From NCBI GenBank assembly GCA_029204225.1, contig CM055102.1, positions 22,177,918 through 22,241,917 on the forward strand: a stretch of 64,000 nucleotides of DNA, in the 5' to 3' direction. The position numbers and the translations under genes are program-made. This document shows, piece after piece, positions 1 through 10,898 of this stretch; within the stretch, counting starts at the first letter, position 1; each line of letters begins with the position of its first letter. Source of the DNA: Diphasiastrum complanatum (lineage: Eukaryota > Streptophyta > Lycopodiopsida > Lycopodiales > Lycopodiaceae). The notes under the pieces are model-generated. The model worked only from the letters and a program-made list of their open reading frames with translations, was not told the origin of the DNA and made no database searches.

Positions 1-1
1 A

Positions 2-3000
2 ATGAGATTGCCACCTGATGAAGAAGCTAAGGCAGTCGCGATTGGTGATGGTTGGGTTGCAGCAGCCACAAGCCTTCATTATCTGCGCATTTTTTCTGAA
101 GGAGGTCTACAGGTCTGTTTTGAACCCCAGGGTTGTCATGACAATTAGGAGAAGATGATTGGGTGAATAAACAGAAAATTTTAATATTAAGGTTCCATGA
201 CACTGAAGTTACAGAACTGGATCAAAAAGTGTCATATATCTGAATATAATTTTGCTGAGATAATTGTGGGAGTAACTCCAAAACCAGTTGGAATGTACTG
301 TAAGTTCCGGAACGTACAGTCTAAATGCAAAAAACAATAATCTCAAGTGCAAAAAACGAAAGGCTAAAAGTCTGCTTACTGCGCGATCTGCGAGCCTTCA
401 TGATCCACATGAAGGTGTATCGCAATAAAGGTGGGAAGTATGTCTGATGTCACATCAGTGGTCTATTTTATAATCATGTGTGGAAATGATCTCATATTTG
501 GAGCATGCAATGCCTGGATGTTTTCAGAATCATTGAATTACAAGTTTTGTAGTTTCTGTGTAGACAGATAGACAGAAATAAAGACAATCCACAGTAGGGT
601 TAGGTACTAAATAAAGATGAGGTACAAGTTTGTGTACAACCTCCTTCTCCAAATCCGCTTTCAATCAATTGTTTACCTCCTCAACCATGGTGTTTTAAGC
701 ATTGAACATTCTTGCTAGAATAGAAAATATCTCAATGCATTTGAAAGATAGAGGCTTGTTACTCTACTTCCTGGAAATTAACTATGTGTTGCTTTCCTAG
801 TCCTGTGTGACATGCAATGGTCATTGCGTTTTGTTATGAGAGCAACATGTGAAGTAATGTTGTTTTGGAGATCATAATTACAAGTTTGGACTGGTGTCTA
901 GGCTGTCAAAAGCTTGTTCAAGTTGGCTAGACTCTTGAGAATAGTGTTCCTACAGAAGTAAAGGTCATTTTATTTGTAGCCAGGCAGGTTTGTCGTATTC
1001 ATGACAAGTGTGACCTAACCCAGGAGTAGAAACAAAAGGTACCCCAACAAGGCTACCGTTTTCATGATAGTGAGCTCATAAGGATGCAGAGGACAGGGTT
1101 GGTGCTTGGGACGCCATTCCTCCTTTCGACAATGGCTCTTCATTTATTTTAGAAGCTCAGTAGTGATGGATAGTAGGTTGACTCTAGATCTTGCTTTCTA
1201 TTATGTCATGACAGATACTAGGTTGGCTTCTTCAAAATAAAAGATGAAGTCTATTGATTCTAATTTAAATCAGTTTAAAAAACTTATTGGAATTTGCATT
1301 CAGAAATGTCTCTCCAGTCCCCACCATCACAAATGTTCATGCTCCTTCCATAAGTATGGATCAATTTGTTGCTTGTTTTCCAAATACTCTTGCTCCTATC
1401 ACAACACTTTGTAGTTATTCCTCTTATGACTTAAACCCTCCCGAGTGAACTCAAAATCCAAATCACCTCTATATTTGAATCAGAATGTTGATAGGTCATG
1501 TCTTGGCAAAAGTATATAGTTTCCAGACATCATTGGGTGGTAGACTGTTCGGCATCGAAGAATTGTGTCATTATAGGTTATAAAAGGGATCAACTTTTTT
1601 TGATAGGTATCAAAGTCATCACAAGTCAGAGGTAATTATGATTTAAAATTTTAAGCCTAATTTTAACTACTAATATGTATTTGTTATTGAACATGGATGA
1701 ATCCTAAATTATGACTGAAATTTGAAACTTGAATCTGTATTATGGATTTTGTATCACAAGTCAGAGGTAATTATGATTTAAAGTTAAGCCGAATTCTAAC
1801 TACTAACATATATTTGTTATTGATCATGGATGAATCATGAATCATGATTGAAATATGGAACTTGAATCTGTATTATGGATTTTGTATCTTTATTTAGAAT
1901 TATTAACAAATTCAAGTTTTAACTCAAGTCGACATCTCGATCCCCTAAAACCTCAAAAAACTACATTTTCCAAAAAGGTTTTACAAATTTTTTTTTCGAG
2001 AAAAAGTTAGTCAATTCGTACTTTGGAATTTAGTTGGAATCGATTTGGATTGTTCGACAGTGTTGATGGTTGGAGATTTCAATCTATTGCAGAAGTTTTT
2101 GCTATCGCTAACTGGTCCTGTCGTCTCAATGGCTGGCTATCAGCAACAGCTAGCAGTGGTTACTCATTCTTCAAATCCTCTCCATTCAGGAGATCAGGTA
2201 GTCATTTGATCTCTGATATGCTGATTGCATGATTGATATATGGCTGCCTTTGTTTTTGAAAAGAGTTACATATCATAATTTGTTCAGGCATCTGAGCTGT
2301 TGCACCGAATAAATTTCAACTGTAACACATCTGCAGCCTATTTAGAGAGCTTAATTTTTTTTGAGATGGTTGACTGTCTAAACCGTTGTTAGTGGATCCC
2401 AGGGAGGTAAAGATTACATATGGTTTTGGTGTTTCTAGGGTGCTATCCTAGCTCAACATTGATACATTAATTTTATGCACTTTTCTGAAGCTGTAGGTGA
2501 TGGATTTTGCTATATTTGATGTGAACGAGCGAGCACGTAAGATAACTGGCCGACTTCCACTAAGCCCCGGTGCCCTCCTTTCCTGGCTTGGATTCAGCGA
2601 AGCTGGAATTCTCAGTTCCTACGATTCCAAGGTAAATACTGCCAGTCCTGCAATATTGTTAGGAATGGTTTGGTTCTTGTTAGAAGCTGTTGACGGGTGG
2701 TTGTTATCGTGTAGCTGCTCTTGACTGAAGTTTATGTTGCAGGGTGTCTTGCGGATGTACAGCACTGAGTACGATGGTTGTTGGGTACCTGTTTTTAGGT
2801 AATGTGTTCCTCAGTATTACAATGCCGTTTGAGGCTGGTTTCTGTGCTGTCATTTTGGTTATGTTTAAAATCTTCTATATTTCTGCTCAGAACAGAGACT
2901 AAAATTTTATTTGAAACACTAGCAGTGCTGGAAAAGAAAAGAAGGGCTCAAGTGAGAACTTTTGGATGGTGGGACTGAATAGCAAACAGGTGTTTTGTGT

Positions 3001-4561
3001 TATGTGCAAATCACCTGATACGCAACCTCAGGTTAAGATCGTTCTATTGTTCTCCCAACCAATGAGATTTCGCACATATCCACGGAATGGGTTTTGAGCT
3101 TTCATTGAAAATCATTTCTTCTGTGTAGGTTGCTCCAAAGCCCGTCCTAAGTGTCTTTACCATGAGCTTGCCTCTTGTACACTCAGACCTGGGTGCTGAT
3201 GATTTGGAAAACGAGTTTCTCCGTGGAATTCTACTGCTATCAGAGGTCTGTCAAAGCGCTATGTTCATACTTAATTTAGCTTCAAAGTTCAATGGGGACT
3301 TTACTTTTTTCATTCACAATTTTATTTGACTATTCTAAGAAGAGCTCAGAGTAACAATCATATCATGGAAACCATAGGAACGAGCAAGAGCAGATGCCGC
3401 AGCTGCTAGAGGTGTACTAGACGATCAGGAGGATGAAAATATACTGAAAATAGAGACCGAGCTTGATCGTTATCTTCTGCGCTTGATTGCTGCGGCCTGC
3501 AAAGGTATAAAACTTAAAGAAGTTTCCAATCTTATGTCCAAGTTCTAACAAACTCACCACTTATTGGAGGACGTGAAATTTTCTAGTTAAGGTGATATGT
3601 TTTAACATTTTCCTCATGTTTAGAGAGTTTATCACAATTTGATCTAGTTTCTTATGACTATGCATGTTCTGTCAGGAGATAAATTGGTAAGAGCAATGGA
3701 GCTGGCAATGTTATTATCATTGAATAAGTCATTGGAAGGAGCTATTAAACTAGCAAATGCTGTGCGTCTTCCTGCCTTGGCTGAACGCTTGAGCCTTCTT
3801 CTTGAGGTCAGTGAAATGAGTGATTGTTTTGGAATACTCAGAATGAAAGTTTGTAGTTTGCTAAGTCCTGGACTCCTTTCTCATTGTAGTGGTAGTATAT
3901 ATGCACTTGACACTTATCATTATTTCAGGAGAGGATACGTGGCAGAAAGTCGGAAATGCAGCTTTCTTCACACTATCAGTTGGGCGATTATCATTCACCA
4001 TCGCCCCACATTGCTGTTGCTGATGCAATGAGAAAAGAAGCTGAGACTAATCTGAGTCCTTCACTCTGCTCAAGAGTTACAGCTGCTAAGCCTCTTTCTT
4101 CACATTCTTTCGAGGACCATCCTGTCTCACATGCTCCAAAGAGTAAGGGCATATCGATTACCCCTCAGGAACTGCCAAAAACCTTGAAAGGCTCACAATC
4201 TATTGAGGACCTGCCTGTCTCAGATGCGCCAAAGAGTAAAGGAGTATCTGCTACCCCAAAAGAACTGCCAAAAAGCATGAAAGGTTCAAATATCTCCACT
4301 TCACAAACAGTTGTAAATGTTGTCAAAGATAAAGAAGATAATGTGAGAGAACCAGCAAGTGATCCACCTGTGGGGAAATTGACTCCACTGCATGGCAAAC
4401 CAAAAAATCCCTTTGCCAGAAAGCCTTTGCAAAACCAAGATAATTCAAATAACTCTATCATGGATTCGCTTAAGAAAATGTGCAGTGAAGTGCCACTGAA
4501 AAAGGACAGCACTGACAATGTTCAAAAGCTGGTGAAGACTGCGAAGACGAATAGAAAGTAA
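2..4561 (+). CDS. CTF4: CTF4/WDHD1-type replisome hub protein, 3' exons (partial)
   Basis: This is the C-terminal 507 residues of a Ctf4/WDHD1/And-1 homologue (Arabidopsis EOL1 type). In the family the trimeric protein links the CMG helicase to DNA polymerase alpha in the nucleus. Exons that join in frame are 2-112, 2093-2197, 2497-2631, 2743-2798, 2923-3031, 3129-3245, 3378-3504, 3676-3806 and 3929-4561, all with GT-AG borders. Exon 1 is cut by the window edge, so the N-terminal WD40 propeller lies outside. Residues such as GDGWVAAAT, LSLTGPVV, LPLSPGALLSW, SSYDSKGVLRMY and VFCVMCKSPDT are diagnostic of the SepB/Mcl1 middle propeller. The helical segment after it (LRLIAAACKGDKLVRAMELA) also matches the family. 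The last exon encodes a Lys/Ser/Pro-rich tail with a duplicated block and an NPFAR motif, ending at TAA 4559-4561. A GTAAGT overlaps that stop, but the downstream frames I tried close quickly, so I keep the stop. Intron 1 is long (1980 bp); the others are about 98-300 bp. Confidence 0.9.
1618..1888. repeat. Two-copy tandem repeat (about 135 bp) in CTF4 intron 1
   Basis: Two adjacent copies, 1618-1752 and 1753-1888, begin with ATCACAAGTCAGAGGTAATT and end with TATTATGGATTTTGT. They differ by scattered substitutions and small indels, so the duplication is not recent. The rest of the 2-kb intron shows no coding potential I can support. Confidence 0.85.
4109..4294 (+). repeat. In-frame 93-bp tandem duplication in the CTF4 last exon
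   Basis: Units 4109-4201 and 4202-4294 encode two consecutive 31-residue blocks with the common pattern EDxPVSxAPKSKG, then TPxELPKxxKGS. The reading frame is kept and the two copies have drifted at both DNA and protein level. The block sits in the basic linker between the helical domain and the C-terminus, a part of the family that is normally disordered and poorly conserved. Confidence 0.85.
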
Positions 4562-5498
4562 GTCAGTTTAGGCTCCTCTACAGATCAAAGCATTAATAAG
4601 TTGTTTTTTGGGATTAAGATCCTGAGCTGTATATCCTTTTTTCCGAGTCCACATTGGGGCAAGACTGTGCAGCACCAAAAGAAAAATGTTCCTTGCCAAT
4701 AACGACTTATCGTAAATAGTTTATAAAGATTAAGACTCAAATTCAGTCCAGTTTGCAGAGTACCTGACTGATTTGTTTGCTGCATCAAACAAGGCAAATT
4801 CAAAACCTGTTTCAGTGTCACAGGATGAATTTACCATTTATGCAAATTGTATTCTTGTATCCAATCCATCCATCCACTCACAAACACATCCATACTTGTT
4901 TGCACACATTTTCTACCACGATGGTACTGCCTCTTGACGCTCCTTATAACGTCTTTTGATGTTTGGTGTTGTTGGTAGGAACCAATCTTTAAATCCTTCC
5001 ATTGGGAAGAATGTACATAATCTCATAGTAACTAGTACAGATACATGTGATTAGTTCATTATGATGCTGTCTATGGTGCAATTATCTGGGTAATCTGCTG
5101 TTCATATTGTCTGGTAAGATCTGTTGAAGCAAGTATTCTTCCACATTGATGAGACTGACATGGCAGAGGTGGCAGTATAACACATTAACATAGTGATGGG
5201 CTCTTCAAGTTGGCGAGGTTTTGATTTTTGTGCTTGGGATCAAATCCTTGTAACTTTGATTTGTATTTTTGGGGTGGCTTAAACCTTGCAAAAGCCAGGC
5301 ACTTGCATTCAGATCCAGTTCGGCAGAATGAGTGAGTGCATGACAGATTCCAAACCTGCAGGCAGAGTAATGTGAGTACTTCATGGTTGTTTTATACTTG
5401 GGAAAGATAACATTCTCTGAACATTGAATCCTTGGAGTTACATATTTAAAAACAACTTTGAGTCGCTCAAACTTACTTGTAAGTGACACCTCATCTTT
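4562..5498. other. CTF4 3' UTR and short intergenic stretch
   Basis: No coding frame or repeat that I can support is visible between the CTF4 stop and the left LTR of the gypsy element. The first few hundred bases are presumably the 3' UTR. The last five bases (5494-5498, TCTTT) are one half of a target-site duplication. Confidence 0.5.
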
Positions 5499-6322
5499 TG
5501 TTGGAAGTAAAGCTGATTTGCGAATGTTTGGCTAGATTTACTCACGATGTGGTGTAGTATAGAGAGGATCGTCCACTTTCTAAGTTTTTACAAGCTTCAA
5601 ACGGAGTGCGGAAATAGAAAACAATGATGAAAGCACTAAGGCTTACTCAACTAGTGCTCGAAATAAAAATAAAACTAACTAAGATGACAAGATACAAAAT
5701 CTTACTAAAGCTTACCCAACTAGCAAGGTGATTAAACTAAATATTAGATTAACACCCAAAGGGAATTAAAATGGAAGATTGCGGCTAACTAATAATTAAT
5801 CAACAAATACATGTCACAATACAAACCAATGAGAAGGAGGCAAGAGGAGGCCTGAGCACTTTCCTTCAAGTTATGCACCTTTCCAAAGGGAACACAAATG
5901 GAATAGAGAGATAATCTCAAAAATAAAAAAATTTAATAACTTAATCTCAAAAGTGTTATTTACAAGGCAAATATCTCTCTTTTTATGGCAAGAAGGGTTT
6001 TCCATAAGTATCCACTAAGTTATGGGACAATCTATTTCTAGCCTTTCTAAAACTTCTTATTTAGGATTTAGAATTTCAAATTTTTTTAACTAAGTAAAAC
6101 TTAAGACAAAATATTTTTAATCTTAAATTTTCTAAGTGTAAGTTCTAAATCTAAGTTTAAGCTATTTTATTATTTTTTTAAGCTTCTACTCATGGGCTTA
6201 CAAACACATGCCATGGCAGAAGTTTATTAACAGACACTCGTACGTGGACTTACAAAATACATGTCACGGAGTTTTATTTTTCTCTTTTTTTATTTTTTTC
6301 TGTGTTAGCACAGATACTAACA
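5499..6322 (-). repeat. 3' LTR of the gypsy-type element (full length)
   Basis: An 824-bp LTR beginning TGTTGGAAGTAAA and ending ACTAACA. It aligns with 10468-10889 at both ends but contains about 400 bp in the middle (roughly 5775-6180) that the right copy lacks. The complement of the adjoining 6323-6336 is A/G-rich and fits the polypurine tract. Confidence 0.88.
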
Positions 6323-7533
6323 TTATCTTCTTCTTTATTGGATAGGTGCTTTCACACCATTCGAAGCCTTTTCTTCTTGGATCTTTTGTGCTTTTTGGAG
6401 GCGAGACTGTTGTTGTCGGGAGTGGTAGATTGTGGGTCGATGTCCTCCATCATTTGCCACCGTAGTTTGTTCAAGAAGGGCATTGGTTTGTAATAATGGA
6501 GCATATCCTGTAAAAAGTTGTGGGTTTTCCATAGCTCCACCATATCAACGTGTCTGGCTGAAGTGAGTGCAGCGCGATAATAAAGCCTTGCTACGCTGAT
6601 GTGGTCATCTTGCATTCGCAGTGGTTTATTGATATCAAGGGCTATTGGGAGTAGTCCTCGATCCCAAAAATCCTTGAGTTCTGCCAGAAATGCTACCAGG
6701 CCGCAATTGTCCTCAAAATATTTGACGTTACGATCAAGGTTGCCATGGTGCTTCTGGTAGAATACACGTCAGTTGGTGATCATGTCTTTGGCTAAGTTGC
6801 CGGTATCGACACCTGTGAGCTTGGGCCAAAATATCCTATTCTTGACCTTGATGGCAGGAAACGGTCCTCGCCTCGCTATTGGATAGTAATAAAGATTTGT
6901 GCGCATATAGGAGGGTGTTTCGATATATTATGCCATCGAGGTCTTGCTTTGTAGGAAGAGCTAATGGCGCCAGAGAGGTTGTGTATCCAGGAGTTTGATT
7001 ACTTTTTTATGTGTTTGACACTGGTCCAAATCTGGCAATATGTAGCCGTCTTGTTCCTTTGTCGTTGGATATTTCTTTGCAAACTCTTGAGAGACGCGCA
7101 ACTCCTTGCTTGGTTCTATGAGCGTAATTCAGTGCCGGATGGTTGGTGTTTCAGAGACAATCTCATGCTGAATTTGGGGATCAGATTCAGGAGAGGGGAG
7201 AGAAAAGATTAGCTTCAGCAATTCTTTGTGATTTAGGAGAAAATTGGCGTTGAATAAATGGGGGGTTAGTGGTTTCGATAGGGTTAGAAGCGGTGGAAGG
7301 AAAAAGATAATGTTGGGAGCTTGTACCACCAGAGCCTGATGGATTGGTTGGTGCTTGAGCTCCTTGCCCCAGGGGTTGGCCTTGAAAGGAGGAGCCTTGA
7401 GTAGCAGGACGAGGCCTCCACCATTCGGTCCATCAAAGTGGTGCTCAGAATCATGGAACTGGGCGTGCTCTGCATGAACAGATGACGTTGATTGGGCAGC
7501 TGCCTCTAACCATTCTTCTAGGGTGGCAATGTG
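6323..7533 (-). other. 3' internal part of the gypsy-type element, no recognised domain
   Basis: Minus-strand frames here are short (60-90 codons) and interrupted. One contains VELWKTHNFLQDMLHYYKPM and a basic KKHKRSKKKR end near 6360-6600. I see no pol motif. The stretch may be a captured non-element sequence or decayed coding DNA. Confidence 0.4.
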
Positions 7534-7830
7534 CTAGTTCAGGGCCTCGACGGAAGCAAGGTATGATTGTTGTAATTTTGTGTGCTGCTCCGTCGTGGCT
7601 ATCAACTTTTGGGCCAGCATTTGATAAGCCACCACTAGAATGGGAGTTCCCTCAGGAATAGCTGGTGGTGCGAAGTCGTTGAAGTCCACCAATTCCAACT
7701 GTTCTTTCATAGCGGAACGTGCGGCTTGTGCATCTGCTACAGCCTCATCCCTTTCTACTTTGATGTTATCGATGATATTCTGCATGTTAGATACCTTCAG
7801 TTGGAGTTGGTTCTGGAGGTGGATAAGCAT
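7534..7830 (-). CDS. Coiled-coil-like open frame of the gypsy-type element
   Basis: A frame of about 98 codons, unrecognised. The first half (HLQNQLQLKVSNMQNIIDNI, then VERDEAVADAQAARSAMKEQ) has the charge and hydrophobic spacing of a coiled coil. The second half (ILVVAYQMLAQKLIATTEQH, then KLQQSYLASVEAL) is also helix-prone. It lies downstream of gag and the Gln/Pro-rich frame in the same orientation. Nothing like protease, RT or integrase is present. It may be a structural or RNA-binding accessory of the non-autonomous element, or a chance open frame. Confidence 0.35.
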   Translation of the reverse strand: MLIHLQNQLQLKVSNMQNIIDNIKVERDEAVADAQAARSAMKEQLELVDFNDFAPPAIPEGTPILVVAYQMLAQKLIATTEQHTKLQQSYLASVEALN

Positions 7831-8007
7831 CTGCTGTTGTTGTTGATTCTAAGTGGTGAGATTTTGGATCTGCAGCTGTTGTTGCTTGTTTTCCATTTCC
7901 AGCCTTGCTTTTTCTTTCTGAAGGTCCGCCATAGCACCATCATCAAATTTTCGCATGGTATATTGTCCTCCTAGGGTGCCGAATTGATTATATTGGAGCA
8001 AACACAA

Positions 8008-8712
8008 CTATACCGCTTTTTGGACTGCAAGGGGTAACTGCTCCCAAGGGCCAATGTCAGAGAGTGTGCGTGTATAGTTAGGATATGGCATTGTGTTAAA
8101 GGGTAGAAAATCATGAACATGGGTAGATGGAGATGAATGAAAGACAAGTGGAGGTGATTGAGGGATGATAGGTAAAAGAGGTGAGGATATACTGCATGGC
8201 GGAGATCTGTGGAATGGGTTAGTGGTGATGGTGGTTGCTGAAATTTCTATTAGTAATTGTAAGGCAAAATCATCTACATTGACTGTAGAGTCAAGTAGGG
8301 TGGATATTTGTATAGGTGAGGGCTTTTGTGGAAGCGTGGAATCGAAGCCCGTGTTGAGAGTGAGTGACGATGTGGAGGTAGTAGTAAATGGTGGAGGTGG
8401 TGGTGGAAGTGTGAGAGCAACCACAGTTTTTACAAGCTGGAGGAAAATGGAGTTTATCTGGACAATGAATACTAGGGCATTGGGATCCACTGCTTGAGCA
8501 TTAGAATCATATGTATAATAAACAACCGTTTCAGTAGAGTATTGCGGTTGAGTATTGTCTTCCACATAGTAGGTTGCCGGATCGATGGTATTCGGATCAA
8601 GATAATGGACAGCTTGTTGTGGGGTAGGTTGAATAATGACAAACTGTTGATGTGGTGGTTGGTACTGATTTGGTGCAGTTGATTGTGGTTGGTAGACCTT
8701 TGGTCGTGGCAC
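8008..8712 (-). CDS. Gln/Pro-rich open frame of the gypsy-type element, function unknown
   Basis: A 234-codon frame that follows gag in the same orientation. The N-terminal 60 residues are rich in Gln, Pro and Tyr (PKVYQPQST, PPHQQFVIIQP, DPATYYVEDN), and a PPPPPP run is followed by Ser/Thr/Leu/Pro-rich sequence. I do not recognise it; composition suggests an unstructured region. In intact gypsy elements this position would hold the end of gag and the start of protease, but no D[ST]G motif is visible. It could be a degenerate extension of gag rather than a separate protein. Confidence 0.4.
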   Translation of the reverse strand: MPRPKVYQPQSTAPNQYQPPHQQFVIIQPTPQQAVHYLDPNTIDPATYYVEDNTQPQYSTETVVYYTYDSNAQAVDPNALVFIVQINSIFLQLVKTVVALTLPPPPPPFTTTSTSSLTLNTGFDSTLPQKPSPIQISTLLDSTVNVDDFALQLLIEISATTITTNPFHRSPPCSISSPLLPIIPQSPPLVFHSSPSTHVHDFLPFNTMPYPNYTRTLSDIGPWEQLPLAVQKAV

Positions 8713-8934
8713 AGGTTGTTGTGGAGGATAGGGGCGTTATGCTCAATAGATGGTGTGTCTGGTTGCTGCTGGAAAATGGTTTCATAGTTGAGGGCATTCA
8801 TTAGCCATATGATGTTGTGAGCAGATTGGACACCCGACATTTTCTCTTGTTGGAAAGGATTTCTCAACAATATGTTTCATGGCAGTTTGGAAATCGGCAG
8901 TGAGCTTATCCATATGAGATTGTTGAGCTTTTTG

Positions 8935-9594
8935 CTAGGTTTCCATTTGATGCAGAACTTTAGAAGATTGGGCAACATTGTCAGACTTCGGGTGATTAGG
9001 ACGGTCTGGATTCTTAGATTTCTTTTCATGATGGTCAAAGTCATCGTCGGAACCTTTGTCTTCCTCACGGATAGCATCAGTCATCAAATCTTTAAGTTGA
9101 TCATAAAGGTCAACTGGTTTGAGTTCGCGGCGCATGTTTTTAGGCAATCCAACCAAGAACAGTTTTATGGCCATACGTTCGTTGATATTTTTATCAACAC
9201 ATTCTACTTTGAGACGTTTAAAGTGCTCAATGTAGTTTCGAACAGACTCTTCGTGACACATCTTGATATGGGTAATTTGGATGAATGGGCTTTGAGTCAG
9301 TTTGGATGGTTTGAAACGCTCGATGAGAGCATCCTTGAGGGTGGTCCAAGAAGCAAGATCACGAGCTTCGAGATTAAGATACCACTCCTTGGTTGTTTCA
9401 TAGAGTACCATGGAGAATAAGCGAAGCTTTTCAGTTTCTAAGACATCTCCATAAAAACGGCACGCATTATCAAAGTCTTGGAGAAATCGGACTGGGTCAG
9501 ATTCTCCATCATACTTTGGTGCATCGATACGTGAAATTCTGCATTCAGGTCGGGGAGGAGCCACATTAGAAGATTCAACATAGTCACGAGACAT
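8935..9594 (-). CDS. Gag (retrotransposon gag domain) of the gypsy-type element
   Basis: An open frame of about 219 residues from ATG 9594-9592. It matches the Retrotrans_gag family: the pattern PKYDGESDPVRFLQDF near the N-terminus, then WYLNLEARDLASWTTLKDAL, then the segment with ESVRNYIEHFKRL and a GLPKNMRREL motif. Gag forms the virus-like particle that packages element RNA. The frame stops at 8935, but the same frame continues downstream through a few stops into CPIC...H...CP (about 8825-8840), a zinc-knuckle-like sequence one residue shorter than the usual CCHC spacing. Charged residues dominate the last 60 amino acids. It may be translatable but is probably truncated relative to the ancestor. 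Confidence 0.85.
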   Translation of the reverse strand: MSRDYVESSNVAPPRPECRISRIDAPKYDGESDPVRFLQDFDNACRFYGDVLETEKLRLFSMVLYETTKEWYLNLEARDLASWTTLKDALIERFKPSKLTQSPFIQITHIKMCHEESVRNYIEHFKRLKVECVDKNINERMAIKLFLVGLPKNMRRELKPVDLYDQLKDLMTDAIREEDKGSDDDFDHHEKKSKNPDRPNHPKSDNVAQSSKVLHQMET

Positions 9595-10448
9595 GATGTA
9601 GAGTGTGGAGGAGAGTAACAATACAGAAGATCAGGTCAATACTGTATTTGGCAAAAAAAAAGAGCAGTCTGCTTGTATAATGGAGAGTGTAGGACAAAAA
9701 TCTGGTCTTTCTGGTTGTAATAGAATTTGCAGACAGGTTGAGAAATCATGGAGAGGCAGATAAATCGAACTGTAGGACTCACAAATTCTGACAGGGAGTG
9801 CTGTTTGTCAGAATATTGATTTTTTTATATTTTTGAAAAAAGATTTGTACTGTTAAAATTTGCGGTGTGGACAGAGAATTTGTGCTCACTGAGGACGATT
9901 TCTTAGGCTAGATAACGATTTATGATACAGAGGTTTTACTAACAGATAGAGAATATGGAAAAAAATATGACTTTATGAAAGAAAACATAAAAATCTTTGA
10001 GATAGAATTCGTGGAGCTGCTGGAGGATTGATCTTGATTAGATCTAGCCTTAGTGAAACCAGCATATTCTAGGACAAAGATTTGGGTGAGAAATAAGGGA
10101 TTTTGACAATATATCAGGCTATTTTCCACATAATCTGACAGTGGTCAGAATTCGTGGAGGTGATAAAATGAAAGATCAGGGTCTATTAGGGCTATAGAAA
10201 GATTGGCGAATTCTGATATACCTGTTTGGTTTGGAAAAATGTCACTTGGGTCACTTCTTTTCAAAGAAAATGCCCAAATTGACTCTTTTGTTGCTTCTCT
10301 CCGGCTTGATAAGTTGCTCCACAACTCGTGTAGGACTTGGAGAGAAGACTCGTGCTGTGGTTGGAAGGTAGAAGACAGACAAACAAGCAAACACACAACA
10401 CGGAGGCGAAAAAACAAAAGAAAAAGAAGCTACTTAAAAAATGCTTAA

Positions 10449-10467
10449 AAAACGGCAACGACGCCAA
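10449..10467 (-). promoter_or_regulatory. Primer-binding site of the gypsy-type element
   Basis: Read on the minus strand, the bases next to the right LTR are TTGGCGTCGTTGCCG. This is close to the TGGCGCCGTTGCC core found at the same place in many plant Ty3/gypsy elements (Athila-like). It sets the element's orientation as minus. Confidence 0.7.
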
Positions 10468-10889
10468 TGTTGGAAGTAAATCTGATTTGCGAATGTTCGG
10501 CTAGATCTACTCACGATGTGGTGTAGTCTAAAGAGGATCGTCCACTTTATAAGTTTTTACCAAGCTTCAAAAGGAGTGCGGAAATAGAAAACAATGATGA
10601 AAGCACTAAGGCTTACCCAACTAGTGCTTGCAATAGAAATGAAACTAACTAAGATGACAAAATACAAAATCTTACTAAGGCTTACCCAACTAGCAAGGTG
10701 ATTAAACTAAATCCTAGATTAACACCCAAAGGGAATTAGAATGTAAGCTTCTACTCATGGGCTTACAAACGCATGCTATGGCAGAAGTTTATTAACAGAC
10801 ACTCGTACGTGGACTTGCAAAACACATGCCATGAAGTTTTATTTCTCTCTTTTTTTAATTTTTTTCTGTGTTAGCCACATATGCTAACA
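10468..10889 (-). repeat. 5' LTR of the gypsy-type element (internally deleted)
   Basis: A 422-bp copy of the LTR at 5499-6322. The outer blocks match closely, for example ACTCACGATGTGGTGTAGT and CAGACACTCGTACGTGGACT. The deletion junction is near 10740, where GGGAATTAGAATG joins directly to TAAGCTTCTACTC. As the two LTRs are identical at insertion, one changed afterwards; a deletion here is the simpler reading. Confidence 0.88.
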
Positions 10890-10898
10890 TCTTTTAAC

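Larger units (their letters stand above)
5499..10889 (-). mobile_element. Non-autonomous Ty3/gypsy-type LTR element with gag and no pol
   Basis: A complete insertion bounded by LTRs 5499-6322 and 10468-10889, both of form TGTTGG...CTAACA. It is flanked by perfect 5-bp target duplications TCTTT (5494-5498 and 10890-10894). Orientation is minus: the primer-binding site lies beside the right LTR and a purine tract (complement of 6323-6336) beside the left one. The 4.1-kb interior encodes a retrotransposon Gag domain, a zinc-knuckle-like CPIC...H...C, a Gln/Pro-rich segment and a coiled-coil-like segment. I find no protease, reverse transcriptase, RNase H or integrase motif in any frame. It therefore resembles the gag-only elements described in plants as TR-GAG, and would need enzymes from another element to move. 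Several in-frame stops show it is no longer intact. Confidence 0.85.

Noticed and set aside
4561-4960. Possible extra CTF4 exon after a GTAAGT that overlaps the stop codon
   Set aside because: The downstream acceptors I tried gave an early stop in the required phase, so the TAA at 4559-4561 was kept.
10261-10467. Hydrophobic, Cys/Phe-rich minus-strand frame resembling a signal peptide
   Set aside because: It lies in the primer-site and leader region of the gypsy-type element; a T/C-rich tract explains the hydrophobicity.
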